Shown here: positions 7,852 through 16,305 of the stretch, in pieces | Layout of the letters: every line of letters begins with the position of its first letter | Numbering within the stretch: position 1 is the stretch's first letter | Virus record (IMG/VR): IMGVR_UViG_3300042691_049018 | Coordinates: 1-22,659 of that record | Reading direction: 5' to 3' (one strand) | DNA length: 22,659 nt | From: a virus | Notes under the pieces: model-generated | The model's database searches: none | What the model saw: only the letters and a program-made list of their open reading frames with translations | Told to the model about the DNA's origin: nothing | Made by a program: the position numbers and the translations under genes

Positions 7852-8586
7852 ATGGGTATTAATGATATTCTTCATAAATTAAATGAAATTAACAACGAAG
7901 ACAACATTAAAATATTAATCCCCTCATTAAATCGACTAGTTGCTTTTAAGCCATTATCGTTACAACAACAAAAAGATATATTAAAAGCTGGTATTTCATC
8001 TGAAATTTTTAATATATTGGAATTTAATGCTATTTTTAATAATATTATTGAACAAAATAGTTTAGAAAAAAATAATTATCTACTGCACGATAGACCCACG
8101 ATAGCCATGGCTTTTAGAAATAAATTTACGACACATGCTTTAGAAATTGATGAACAAACTATAGATACTAGCATTTTTAATGACAGACACATTTCTTTTG
8201 ACAAAGAAACATTTAATGAATTTTATATTGAAGAAGGTTTATTAAAAATAACAGCACAGGCACCTTCTTTACATGAAGATCAAATTATAACAAAATTACA
8301 ACTATCAAAAATTAAAAAAACAAATAATATTGATATTACAAATGTTATAGGAGAAATGTATGTATTCGAAATTTTAAAATACATAAAATCTATACAAGTC
8401 GGTGAATTAAAACAAGAATTAATTACTCTTTCAATTGAAGATAGAATCAAAGTTGTTGAACAAATACCCGCGTCTATAATTACTAAATTAAATGATCTAA
8501 TCACAGAAAAATTCAAAAACCCCGAAGATGAATATTTGACCGTAGGTAGCAAAAAAATTACGTTAGACGCTAGACTCTTTGTTTGA
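7852..8586 (+). CDS. Baseplate hub assembly protein (gp26/gp51-like family), second copy
   Basis: This 244-residue protein has the gp26/gp51-type start: 'IKILIPSLNRLVAFKPLSL' followed by 'QQQKDILKAG', i.e. strand, Pro-Leu turn and helix. The C-terminal part contains 'VVEQIPASIITKLNDLI', which parallels the LPAHVYSDIKKFI segment of the neighbour, supporting paralogy. It probably acts in hub assembly and may not remain in the virion, as reported for some T4 hub-assembly proteins. It is in a run with the gene before it (14-base gap) and the tape measure gene after it. There is no Shine-Dalgarno; the ATG follows TATATAATTTT. Confidence 0.65.
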   Translation: MGINDILHKLNEINNEDNIKILIPSLNRLVAFKPLSLQQQKDILKAGISSEIFNILEFNAIFNNIIEQNSLEKNNYLLHDRPTIAMAFRNKFTTHALEIDEQTIDTSIFNDRHISFDKETFNEFYIEEGLLKITAQAPSLHEDQIITKLQLSKIKKTNNIDITNVIGEMYVFEILKYIKSIQVGELKQELITLSIEDRIKVVEQIPASIITKLNDLITEKFKNPEDEYLTVGSKKITLDARLFV

Positions 8587-8596
8587 AGATTTTGCC

Positions 8597-8604
8597 ATTA
8601 AATA
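8597..8604 (+). promoter_or_regulatory. Late-promoter-like box ATTAAATA
   Basis: Two mismatches to TATAAATA with the TAAATA core intact, in the 24-base gap before the tape measure gene. It ends 6 nt before the ATG, the same geometry as the other late-like boxes in the window. Confidence 0.45.
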
Positions 8605-8610
8605 ATTATA

Positions 8611-10581
8611 ATGGCAAAATCTGATCCTACACAAGATATATTATCAGAATTAAAATCTCTAAATAAATCAAATAATTCATTTAGAGATAAAATTCTCGAA
8701 TATAATAGGATAACTGCTAGTGCCGCAGGCACCACAGCAAATGCTTCGAAGTCCCTCTATGATATTTCGGCACATCTTGCTAATTTAACAGATGCATTTA
8801 ACAATTTAACTAAAACAGTATCTGATATATCAGATACTGTAATGGAAGTTGCAGTTAAACCAGAGACAGGCAATCCTCTTTTAATGCCTTGGGAAAGAAA
8901 ACGATTCCAAGCAATTGCAAATATTTTTAAAAATATTTTATATGGTGCAGACAAAAATAAAAATAAACTCCAATTACTACCCAATTCCACTAATACGCAA
9001 GCAGTATCTTCCACAGAAAGCATTGATAAAAAAAATACTGAATCATATGAAAACATAGCAAATATTTTTGATAAAGTATTAAAAATTTCATCTTTACCTA
9101 TTGCTTTGGATAAAATTAGTAACATTCTCTTAAGAGCTGAATTGAATAGAATAGAAGAAAGAAAAGATACTGAAAGAAGTAGTAGTTTTAAAGAATATGA
9201 AAGAGAACCAGTAATCTCGAAAACGCCAATTGGCGATAAAACAAAAGAAAAATCAAATTTTTTAACAGATTTTTTAAAAAAAATACCACTTATAGGTGAT
9301 TTATTTAGAATTATGCAAGGATTGGGTACAATGCTAATTGCAGCTAGCCCGGTTATAGCATTCCTTTCACATTTTTTATCTGATGAAATATCACCATGGC
9401 AAGGTACCCTAGATTTAGTAGCTAAACTAAAAACTCTAGGTGGCAAAACTTTCGGTGAACTAAGTGAGTTAATTTTAGCTAAAACTACATCTATTATTCA
9501 ATGGCCGTTTAAATTTTTAAAAGAAAAAATTCCATCTATTTTTGAAAACATAAAAATACCGTTTGCAAAAACGGGTGAGAAAACAGCAGTTGCAGCAACA
9601 GAAGGCGCATCTAGTTTGTTAAAGGTTGGAACTAAGGGTGGTATTTTATCTAAATTATTAGGATTTGCCGGGACAGGTATTAAAGCTGTCGCTAAAGGAT
9701 TATCCAAAATACCAATATTAGGATCATTACTCACACTTTATTTTGCATATGATAGATATAAAAAGGGTGATTATTGGGGTATGTTGCTAGATCTCGCAAG
9801 TATTGCTGTTTTAGCGATTCCCGGCTACGGCCCGTTTATTAGTTTAGGGCTAGGAATTTTATCAGGATTAAGAGATCTTACTGATAATGAAGAAGATAAT
9901 AAACAATTTAAGTTGAATGCAGAAAAAGGTTTTGGCAATTGGATAAAAGATGGCATGTCTGATATATATAAGACGGTTGCAGAGTATTTTAGTAAAAAAA
10001 TGCAAGGCCTGATTAATCTATCCAAAGATGCTATTAAAAAAATAAAAGATTTTTTTGGATTTACAGATGAAACACCACAAGTAAAAACATTGCCCAATCC
10101 AATAAAACAAATAGAAGATAGCTATAATAAAAAAATAGAAGAATCTAAACAGGCTATGAAAAGTGTTTCCGGTCGCAACAGTTTGGAAGCTAAGAAAAAA
10201 TATCAAAGTGACATTGAAAAGTTGGAAAAAGACAGAGATGCAGCAATTGAAACTATAAAAAAAACTAATAGTGAATTGCCATTGCCTAGGTCAATACCAC
10301 CAACAACTACTTTAGAATCAAAGCCCGGTAATCCTGAAAAGGATTCAAAAATGTCTTATGCAGAAATTCAATTAATGATGGACCAAAATAAAATATTAGC
10401 CGATCAAACAAATATATTAAAACAAATAGCAGAAAAAGATACTAAAGTTACAGTAAATGCTAATTCAAATAACAACCGCGTAATTGATAATGATGTGAAA
10501 ATTAAACAAAATATTTCTGAAAGCCGTAAAAATTATCTCAAAGCATCAGAAGTAGCAACTTATTTATTAGGAGACAAATAA
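8611..10581 (+). CDS. Tape measure / baseplate hub protein (T4 gp29-like candidate)
   Basis: This 656-residue protein fits a tail length ruler by size, composition and place among hub genes; T4 gp29 has 590 residues. The first 200 residues are helical and Ser/Asn-rich, with several amphipathic runs. Two hydrophobic regions follow: about 224-254 (IPLIGDLF...LIAASPVIAFL) and about 367-423 (IPILGSLLTLYFAYDRYKKG, then LLDLASIAVLAIPGYGPF). Such Gly/Ile-rich membrane-seeking helices are typical of tape measure proteins, which are expelled into the envelope at infection. Residues about 500-560 form a Lys/Glu-rich coiled-coil-like helix. If wholly helical (0.15 nm per residue) it would set a tail of roughly 100 nm at most. 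Identity with gp29 is inferred, not seen by direct alignment. Confidence 0.65.
   Translation: MAKSDPTQDILSELKSLNKSNNSFRDKILEYNRITASAAGTTANASKSLYDISAHLANLTDAFNNLTKTVSDISDTVMEVAVKPETGNPLLMPWERKRFQAIANIFKNILYGADKNKNKLQLLPNSTNTQAVSSTESIDKKNTESYENIANIFDKVLKISSLPIALDKISNILLRAELNRIEERKDTERSSSFKEYEREPVISKTPIGDKTKEKSNFLTDFLKKIPLIGDLFRIMQGLGTMLIAASPVIAFLSHFLSDEISPWQGTLDLVAKLKTLGGKTFGELSELILAKTTSIIQWPFKFLKEKIPSIFENIKIPFAKTGEKTAVAATEGASSLLKVGTKGGILSKLLGFAGTGIKAVAKGLSKIPILGSLLTLYFAYDRYKKGDYWGMLLDLASIAVLAIPGYGPFISLGLGILSGLRDLTDNEEDNKQFKLNAEKGFGNWIKDGMSDIYKTVAEYFSKKMQGLINLSKDAIKKIKDFFGFTDETPQVKTLPNPIKQIEDSYNKKIEESKQAMKSVSGRNSLEAKKKYQSDIEKLEKDRDAAIETIKKTNSELPLPRSIPPTTTLESKPGNPEKDSKMSYAEIQLMMDQNKILADQTNILKQIAEKDTKVTVNANSNNNRVIDNDVKIKQNISESRKNYLKASEVATYLLGDK
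10569..10574 (+). promoter_or_regulatory. Shine-Dalgarno-like AGGAGA before the gp48-like gene
   Basis: AGGAGA lies 8 nt before the ATG at 10583. It is the only strong Shine-Dalgarno-like match before any start in the window. It also encodes the Leu-Gly-Asp end of the preceding protein, so it may be coincidental. Confidence 0.4.
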
Positions 10582-10582
10582 T

Positions 10583-11863
10583 ATGGCAGATCAAAATATA
10601 GAAAGAATAAAATCTGAATCAATAAACAGCAGATCTCCTGGGAATGCAGCTATAGCACAAATTAATACAAAAAAAAGACCAACAATTGAAGCTGTAACAA
10701 AACAACAAATAATTGAAGAATTTAATATATTAAAAAATTATATATGGACTCTGTCTGAAAATAAAAATATTATTATCAATAATATACCTAAATTAATTGC
10801 AACAGAATATAATATTGAAACTTCGCCTCTTGTTCAAAATTTAAAGTCATCCTTTGCAATATCATCATATTTATTTTCTGAAAATAAAAAAATTTTAGGT
10901 AGTGCTATTGAAAGTGTAATACCAAATGCTAAAGGATTAACAGATGTTGCATCTCCAGAATGGGTCTCAACATTTCTAGAAGGTAAAACATCTAGTGATA
11001 TAGTAAATAAAGTTGTAAATTCAACAAAAAATATTTTTGACAAAATAGGTGCAGCTACTAAAGCATCTGCACCTGACGATCATAAATGGCAATCAGAAAA
11101 ATTGCGTGAATTATACAAAAATTTATACACTTTGAAATCTACAGGTAAAAAATTTATTTTTCCTTACATGGATGATGAGTTTTTATCAATAAACAACAAT
11201 TTCTCTGAAGGTAATGAATACCTCCAATTTGAAGGGGGGCTATTCTCTTTGGATATGAATAATACTAGAGGTAATTTAAAGAAATTTTCAAACTTACCAG
11301 CATTATTAAGTCCTGGTGCGTATATACAGGCACCTCAATTTTATGATTTTTCTTCTTCAGGTAGCCCAGTTATAACAATTAAATTTCCCCTTTATAATAA
11401 TATCGATAGTTATGAAACGGCAAAGAACATGAAATTTGTTAAATTATTTGGTTTAAACAACATGCCATATAGACAAAATCTTTTAGCAGTTGACCCTACT
11501 AAAATATATGATATCATAATACCCGGAAAAGCAAATTTTCCTTTATGTTACGTTTCAAATTACATAGTAGATCATATAGGAACAAAAAGCCTGTTTGGCG
11601 ACGACATATACCCCGAAGCATATAGTGTACAAATAACATTTACATCATTAATTAAATATGATGTAAATATGTTCTTGGAGACTATGAATATGAAAGGAAA
11701 ATATACACCACCACCCGGTAGAAAATCTGAAACAGTTGAAATTTCACAAGCAGAACAATTTAAGCTAAATGCGATAGAAAAACAACAACAACAAGATGCA
11801 TTTGCTGCTAAAATGGAACAAGCACAAAAGCAAAAAAAAGCAACGGGTGATGCCGTGCCTTAA
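10583..11863 (+). CDS. 48: Baseplate tail tube cap protein (T4 gp48-like)
   Basis: The 426-residue product resembles gp48, the cap that sits on gp27/gp54 and templates the tube and tape measure. T4 gp48 has 364 residues. As in gp48, a long low-complexity, Ser/Asn-rich N-terminal half (to about residue 185) precedes a compact C-terminal domain. The end of that domain reads 'YVSNYIVDHIGTKSLFGD' then 'IYPEAYSVQITFTSLIKYD', similar to the last strands of gp48 and tube-fold proteins. A charged Gln/Lys-rich tail follows. It starts two bases after the tape measure stop, the only gene here with a plausible Shine-Dalgarno. Assignment rests on C-terminal pattern, size and neighbours (gp53, gp27). Confidence 0.65.
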   Translation: MADQNIERIKSESINSRSPGNAAIAQINTKKRPTIEAVTKQQIIEEFNILKNYIWTLSENKNIIINNIPKLIATEYNIETSPLVQNLKSSFAISSYLFSENKKILGSAIESVIPNAKGLTDVASPEWVSTFLEGKTSSDIVNKVVNSTKNIFDKIGAATKASAPDDHKWQSEKLRELYKNLYTLKSTGKKFIFPYMDDEFLSINNNFSEGNEYLQFEGGLFSLDMNNTRGNLKKFSNLPALLSPGAYIQAPQFYDFSSSGSPVITIKFPLYNNIDSYETAKNMKFVKLFGLNNMPYRQNLLAVDPTKIYDIIIPGKANFPLCYVSNYIVDHIGTKSLFGDDIYPEAYSVQITFTSLIKYDVNMFLETMNMKGKYTPPPGRKSETVEISQAEQFKLNAIEKQQQQDAFAAKMEQAQKQKKATGDAVP

Positions 11864-11892
11864 CAACAGAAGGCATTAATAACAATTAATAT

Positions 11893-12243
11893 ATGGAATC
11901 CTACAATATATCACACCCTAACGAATATTACGAAAACATTTTCAATATGTATAAAGATACTAATGAAAATGGTGATATGTATTATTTTTATAATATAGGA
12001 AAAAAAGTTACTTTGCCTGAAAATATTGATGACGGTGTTTTTGATTATTTTTCTGTGCCTGACACTTTGCCGCTGACAACCATAAGCTATCAAGTATATG
12101 GTTCAATTCATTTGTGGTGGTTGTTATTACTATGTAATAATATTCAAAATTCATTAAAATTAATAACACCCGGATCAGTTATAAAAATAATAAAAAAGGA
12201 ATATTTGGCTTCTGTTTTAAATTCATTAAAAGTAAAAGAATAA
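11893..12243 (+). CDS. 53: Baseplate wedge protein (T4 gp53-like), short form
   Basis: This 116-residue protein matches the core of gp53, the wedge protein that clamps the wedge to the hub. The motif 'TTISYQVYGSIHLWWLLLLCNN' with its Tyr-Gly and paired Trp, followed by 'LITPGSVIKIIK', is the LysM-like signature of the family (S-Y-x-V-Y-G ... W-W-x-L-x-x-x-N ... G-x-x-I-x-I). T4 gp53 is 196 residues, so the N-terminal or peripheral part is reduced here. It sits between gp48-like and gp27-like genes. The ATG is preceded by an A/T-only leader with no Shine-Dalgarno. Confidence 0.75.
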   Translation: MESYNISHPNEYYENIFNMYKDTNENGDMYYFYNIGKKVTLPENIDDGVFDYFSVPDTLPLTTISYQVYGSIHLWWLLLLCNNIQNSLKLITPGSVIKIIKKEYLASVLNSLKVKE

Positions 12244-12244
12244 T

Positions 12245-13759
12245 ATGGCTATATCAAATTATATAGGTAGTGATCAAGAATTATTTAAATACCAATATAA
12301 TGGCGATGATTATCTTGTTTGCGGATCATTCGTATCATTGGATGATTCAGGAAATGGAATTTTATTAAAAGGAAACGCATTTAAATATATTGAAATTGTT
12401 GACAATATATATCATCCATTTCATACTGCTGAAATTATTGTTAACAATAATTTAAACTTTTTTGATAAAGAATATAATTTTCTAGGCAATGGTAGAGATA
12501 TGTTGGTATTGACTATATTGCCAAATTCTGATCAAGATGCAATATTGCCGCATAATAATGAAGATTTTGTTTTAAAATTTGAATTTATAATAACAGAATG
12601 TATTGATATCAATTATGAAAATGCTTTATGCAAGAGATTGAAATTAGTCGAAGCAAAGGAGTATAAATTATCAGAAACATTTTTTAATATCGCAGGTGTA
12701 CAACGTTCTTTGGGCGGATTCTCCTATTTGAGTTCTAATGAAGGCAACGCAAAACCAACTAGTAGTTGGATAAAATCAATCTTAAGTAATGTTTACACAG
12801 AAATGAATGATAATATCTTCATTAAAGATAAAGAAGGAAAAGATTTTTTTGAAGAGTCAAATTGCATAAACATAGATATCACACCACATGGTGCAATACC
12901 AAATATTTCTGTATTAAATTATGTATTACAATTTCATACACATAACGAAAGTCCATGTATATTAAGATTCGATAGAGTAAAAAAGAAATTTTTTGTTTTA
13001 TCATATAATACATTATTCTCAAATAGTGAATTATTTTGCAAAGACGAAATACACTTCGGGCGGCAATCAAATGAAATTGAAAAAAATACACCTGATATAG
13101 AATATGATTATTTTTCGAGGATCTGGGGTGAATATGCATTGTTAGGTAATAGTGGAAAAAATTCACAAATTATAGAATTTTATAGAGAAAATCCCGATGC
13201 TGCTCTTATTTTGAAGTTCTTTTCAAAAGAAGGCATGTCCAGCTATTCAAGAGCACATGGTGCATTTATGTACAACACACAAGCACTGGCACCCGAAGAA
13301 ATAATACAAAAATATAATAAATTATTTGTTGAACCCTTTAAAAAACTTTTTAATAAAAACGAACTTACATATAATTTCATATTACCACAAAGTACTGCTC
13401 ATATGCAAAATGCATGGAAAACCGTCACAGATTCTTTGCCTCCGGAAATGAATGAAGAAAAAATTAAAATTAAAAAATTATCAAATCTATTAAATTTAAA
13501 TTATACGTATATGTTCAAGCTTAAAGGTTCGACAGTTAGGAAGGCGGCAACATTTGTAGATGTATTAAAATTTAATAATATTGATACAGATGAAAGGTAC
13601 GATTTTAATAATTTGGGTAGACATCTAGTAACCACTGTAAAACATATTTTTACTGAAAATACCTATTTTAATAAAATAGAAACTATAAAGCCATATAAAC
13701 TAACACCGAGCCAATCAAAATATGGCATGAATTCAATTAACAATTTGTTAAAGTCATGA
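12245..13759 (+). CDS. 27: Baseplate hub subunit (T4 gp27-like)
   Basis: This 504-residue protein has the form of gp27, the trimeric ring that connects the tail tube to the spike protein. An N-terminal strand-rich domain (LLKGNAFKYIEIVDNIYHPF, then TAEIIVNN) reads like the first tube-like barrel of gp27. Later 'VLKFEFIITECIDINYENAL' and 'KRLKLVEAKEYKLSE' resemble the region that leads into 'SFxYLSSNEG...SWIKSILSN', a pattern common in gp27 homologues. T4 gp27 has 391 residues, so this copy is longer, mainly C-terminally. It starts two bases after gp53 and its stop overlaps the next start by ATGA, implying translational coupling with the protein it should bind. Confidence 0.75.
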   Translation: MAISNYIGSDQELFKYQYNGDDYLVCGSFVSLDDSGNGILLKGNAFKYIEIVDNIYHPFHTAEIIVNNNLNFFDKEYNFLGNGRDMLVLTILPNSDQDAILPHNNEDFVLKFEFIITECIDINYENALCKRLKLVEAKEYKLSETFFNIAGVQRSLGGFSYLSSNEGNAKPTSSWIKSILSNVYTEMNDNIFIKDKEGKDFFEESNCINIDITPHGAIPNISVLNYVLQFHTHNESPCILRFDRVKKKFFVLSYNTLFSNSELFCKDEIHFGRQSNEIEKNTPDIEYDYFSRIWGEYALLGNSGKNSQIIEFYRENPDAALILKFFSKEGMSSYSRAHGAFMYNTQALAPEEIIQKYNKLFVEPFKKLFNKNELTYNFILPQSTAHMQNAWKTVTDSLPPEMNEEKIKIKKLSNLLNLNYTYMFKLKGSTVRKAATFVDVLKFNNIDTDERYDFNNLGRHLVTTVKHIFTENTYFNKIETIKPYKLTPSQSKYGMNSINNLLKS

Positions 13760-15360
13760 TAGTAAAAACCGGTTTTCCAGAATATATTGAATCAATAGCT
13801 ATTGGTGAAAATATTGATTTTATAAAAGATAATACAGATCTCTGTCATATGGCGGAAGATTTTCCTGCAGAAATGAATCTTGCTTATTTGTGGAAAAAAA
13901 TTGCTACTGATTCAGATACTATAGCAGCCTCTAGAGAATTTATGAAAAATTTTCTACTAGATGCACCCGGATTAACTACAGAACATTTATTGTTTTACAG
14001 ACAAAAAATAGACCAGCTTCCTAATGATGTAAAACAAGTATTAAAAAGAGAAGTTAATTCAGCATTTGCAAAATCAGAAAATTTATCTGAGAGAGTAACT
14101 ACTACTGAATCACAAAGAAATTTTAATAGATCAACTCCTATAGACAAAGATAAGGATTTTCTGCAAAAGATATCTGATTTGATGAATCAGTGTGAATCAG
14201 CTTGCAATTATTTTAAAAATTTATCACAAAGAGTAGGTTCAATTTATGATTATAGTGCTGTGAATACAATTCATAATTCACCGCCGCAAGATACTGATTT
14301 AAATTCACCCCCACCAACAGGTCTATCTTTGGAAAAGGTAAACAAAATCCCCTCTGCTTTACTTGATTCTATTACAGAAGCATACACTAGTATGAAAACT
14401 TTTATGGATAAAGCAAAATCATCTTTGCATAATTTTGTTTCAAACTATAATTTAGAAAAATTGGGAAAAAATGCATTTGCTCCAGACGAAAAAGGCGCAG
14501 TATATATTGGCGCAACTAGTCCAACACTATTTCAAAGCACAATGGAGGCATATTCTAAAGGTGTTGCAAACAATAAAATGTTGCTGGGCGACTGTTTCAG
14601 AATAGTTGATTATATGTCTAGATATAATCCTTTCAATCCCGAAATGAATATAGCAAAGCCCATTGACAAGGACATAGGGATTAAAACATTAGAAGCCGTA
14701 AATGGAGAATATGTTCCAACAACCATAAAAGTTAAGGTAAATGGTGTTACTACTTCTTCACATAATGGCAGATCTTTTGGTATGTCAGATACGCCATCAA
14801 ATACAATTAAATTACATGATGAGCTCAAAAAGAAAAAAACAAGCAAGAATCATTCACAGACTCAAGAAGAAGTAAGAGAAGCGTTAGACAAATATTTAGA
14901 AGGTTCACCTCTCGTCACTAATTTCGAAAATTTATCACCCGAAACGAGAGCACAAATGGCTTCATATGGAATAGTAACAGGATCTAAAGAAGAATGGTCA
15001 AATTTCTTTATGCGCCTAGGTAATGTAGAGTCTGGATTTAATCAAAGCAATGTTTCAGACATAAATGGATTTAGCCCGGGGCAAAAGGGGTATAATGGTA
15101 ATCCCACTTCTTATGGTGTATTTCAAATTGGACTAGCGGCTGGTCCTGGTTATAAGCTTAATGGTGGCAAAAGTTTCACACCTGAACAATTATTTGATGT
15201 CAACACTAATACACAAGCTGCAGTTAAAATTTGGGAAACAAATTTATATAAATCCAATTATGGTTTTATAAAATCTTCAAACGGTGCTGGAGTGGGGTAT
15301 TTTGGTAAAGCAAGTATGAACAAAATACGTAACGACTATTCTTCTAACACCTATTATTAA
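13756..15360 (+). CDS. Baseplate hub/spike protein with C-terminal lytic transglycosylase domain (occupies gp5 position)
   Basis: The 534-residue product sits where T4 has gp5, the lysozyme spike, but its enzyme domain is different. Residues about 410-534 look like a soluble lytic transglycosylase (SLT/goose-lysozyme-like fold): Glu425 in NVESGFN is the likely catalytic acid, followed by YGVFQIG at 453-459, the family's G-[VLM]-[FM]-Q-I motif. Residues 1-170 are mainly helical. A Pro-rich linker (SPPQDTDLNSPPPTG, about 176-190) and a central, partly strand-rich region (VPTTIKVKVNGV) follow. I see no T4-lysozyme motif and no octad repeat of a gp5 beta-helix, so the needle tip must be encoded elsewhere. 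ATGA coupling to gp27 supports hub membership. The likely role is cutting peptidoglycan at DNA injection. Confidence 0.8.
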   Translation: MIVKTGFPEYIESIAIGENIDFIKDNTDLCHMAEDFPAEMNLAYLWKKIATDSDTIAASREFMKNFLLDAPGLTTEHLLFYRQKIDQLPNDVKQVLKREVNSAFAKSENLSERVTTTESQRNFNRSTPIDKDKDFLQKISDLMNQCESACNYFKNLSQRVGSIYDYSAVNTIHNSPPQDTDLNSPPPTGLSLEKVNKIPSALLDSITEAYTSMKTFMDKAKSSLHNFVSNYNLEKLGKNAFAPDEKGAVYIGATSPTLFQSTMEAYSKGVANNKMLLGDCFRIVDYMSRYNPFNPEMNIAKPIDKDIGIKTLEAVNGEYVPTTIKVKVNGVTTSSHNGRSFGMSDTPSNTIKLHDELKKKKTSKNHSQTQEEVREALDKYLEGSPLVTNFENLSPETRAQMASYGIVTGSKEEWSNFFMRLGNVESGFNQSNVSDINGFSPGQKGYNGNPTSYGVFQIGLAAGPGYKLNGGKSFTPEQLFDVNTNTQAAVKIWETNLYKSNYGFIKSSNGAGVGYFGKASMNKIRNDYSSNTYY

Positions 15361-15818
15361 TCCTGAGTCAATTCAGGCGTATTCTCAATTATAGTAGCAT
15401 TAATTAATTGTTTCATTAATTCTTCTCTAGTAGATCTCAATTTTAATCCCACAACAGCATCTAATTCTTTTTGCCTGCTCTTATTATCCATTTCTTTGAT
15501 CTTAATAGCAGTACTAGTCTTCTTGTCAGTGATAAGGATGCGATTCAAACTTTCAACAGCGGAAGAGGTGGCCTTAATTAATTCAGCCAATGCAGTCACC
15601 TCTTCAGCATTAGGTGCTGCTTCTACGTAGTCTCTAACTAATGTAACAGATTCTGATGCTTGTTTGACCAAATTGCCTGTATGTTTTAAAATGAATTCCT
15701 CGAGATTTTCCTTTGTTAGGGTATCTTCTACTTGTTCGACTTCTTTCGTCGCTTTAGGAATAGATTTTAGTTGATTTATGAGCGAATCTACAGAGTCTAA
15801 TGAATCATCTTCTGACAT
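15357..15818 (-). CDS. Probable terminase small subunit (T4 gp16-like)
   Basis: This 153-residue, almost wholly helical and acidic protein has the outline of T4-type gp16, the ring-forming DNA-recognition partner of gp17 (164 residues in T4). A disordered acidic N-terminus (about 1-35) precedes a helical hairpin. The segment 'YVEAAPNAEEVTALAELIKA' and then 'LNRILITDKK' resembles the gp16 pattern of a Pro-led helix containing 'E.V.TLI..' followed by 'LL.LHK..K'. The identification is by pattern only; another coiled-coil structural protein is possible. It lies on the opposite strand, about 14 kb from gp17. Its stop overlaps the preceding plus-strand stop (TTAA). A TAAATA box lies 6 nt before its ATG, so late expression is expected. 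Confidence 0.5.
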   Translation of the reverse strand: MSEDDSLDSVDSLINQLKSIPKATKEVEQVEDTLTKENLEEFILKHTGNLVKQASESVTLVRDYVEAAPNAEEVTALAELIKATSSAVESLNRILITDKKTSTAIKIKEMDNKSRQKELDAVVGLKLRSTREELMKQLINATIIENTPELTQD

Positions 15819-15824
15819 AAAAAT

Positions 15825-15832
15825 TATTTATT
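15825..15832 (-). promoter_or_regulatory. Late-promoter-like box AATAAATA for the minus-strand gp16-like gene
   Basis: Read on the minus strand, AATAAATA ends 6 nt before the ATG at 15818, with an ATTTTT spacer. It keeps the TAAATA core and spacing of the plus-strand boxes. It overlaps the -35 element of the divergent dUTPase promoter, so the two may compete. Confidence 0.5.
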
Positions 15833-15859
15833 GATAATTTACTAAGCATCACCTATAAT
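15831..15859 (+). promoter_or_regulatory. Sigma70-type promoter for dUTPase-gp44
   Basis: TTGATA (15831-15836) and TATAAT (15854-15859) are separated by exactly 17 bases, a near-ideal host sigma70 promoter. The -10 ends 6 nt before the dUTPase ATG, so +1 would fall at or next to the start codon. This contrasts with the late-type boxes elsewhere and suits early or middle expression of DNA-metabolism genes. Confidence 0.65.
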
Positions 15860-15865
15860 TTATAT

Positions 15866-16300
15866 ATGATTAAATTCTTAAAGACTCATCCAGATGCTGT
15901 TTTACCAAAGAAAAACAATCCAGATCCTTCTATTGGAGATAGTGGATATGATATGACCGCAGTTGATGAAACAATTATTCCGGCAAGAGGATCTGCTGTC
16001 GTTCCGGTAGGTTTAACATTAGCATATCTATCACCAGAATTTTGGGTCCGAATTGAAAGCAGATCGGGTTTGGCATTTAAACACAATATTACTGCATTTA
16101 ATGGTATTATTGATAATCCATACCGCGGTGATTTGGGCGTGAAATTATTCAATCATTCTGATGTTGACTATGTTGTAAAAAAGGGTGATCGCTGTGCACA
16201 GTTAGTTATCTATCCATTAGTACATATGACGGCAGACTGGTCTGATTCAGTATCAGAAACAAGTCGCGGTGCTAGGGGATTTGGTTCTTCTGGAAAATAA
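15866..16300 (+). CDS. dut: dUTPase (deoxyuridine 5'-triphosphate nucleotidohydrolase)
   Basis: Hydrolyses dUTP to dUMP and pyrophosphate, keeping uracil out of phage DNA and feeding dTMP synthesis. All five motifs of the trimeric dUTPase family are present in 144 residues: motif 1 DSGYDMTA (25-32), motif 2 RIESRSGLAFK (62-72), motif 3 NGIIDNPYRGDLGV (79-92) with Asp83 as the water-activating residue and Tyr86 for uracil discrimination, motif 4 KGDRCAQLVIYP (106-117) and motif 5 RGARGFGSSGK (134-144), the C-terminal arm that closes the active site. The gene looks complete and functional. It lies between a probable late packaging gene on the other strand and gp44, with its own sigma70-like promoter. 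Confidence 0.97.
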   Translation: MIKFLKTHPDAVLPKKNNPDPSIGDSGYDMTAVDETIIPARGSAVVPVGLTLAYLSPEFWVRIESRSGLAFKHNITAFNGIIDNPYRGDLGVKLFNHSDVDYVVKKGDRCAQLVIYPLVHMTADWSDSVSETSRGARGFGSSGK

Positions 16301-16305
16301 TTATT

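Noticed and set aside
8757-9446. 229-residue minus-strand open frame
   Set aside because: It lies wholly antisense within the tape measure gene. It has no start context or family motifs, and its Ser/Phe/Leu-rich content is what the complement of a Lys/Glu/Asn-rich gene gives.
9280-9880. Hydrophobic segments of the 8611 gene as a holin or membrane transport protein
   Set aside because: They lie in the middle of a long coiled-coil-rich protein in a hub gene block, which is the usual form of a tape measure protein.
11873-11889. Repeated ATTAAT pair before the gp53-like gene as a terminator or operator
   Set aside because: ATTAAT is a short A/T palindrome common in this sequence; there is no GC stem or U-tract.
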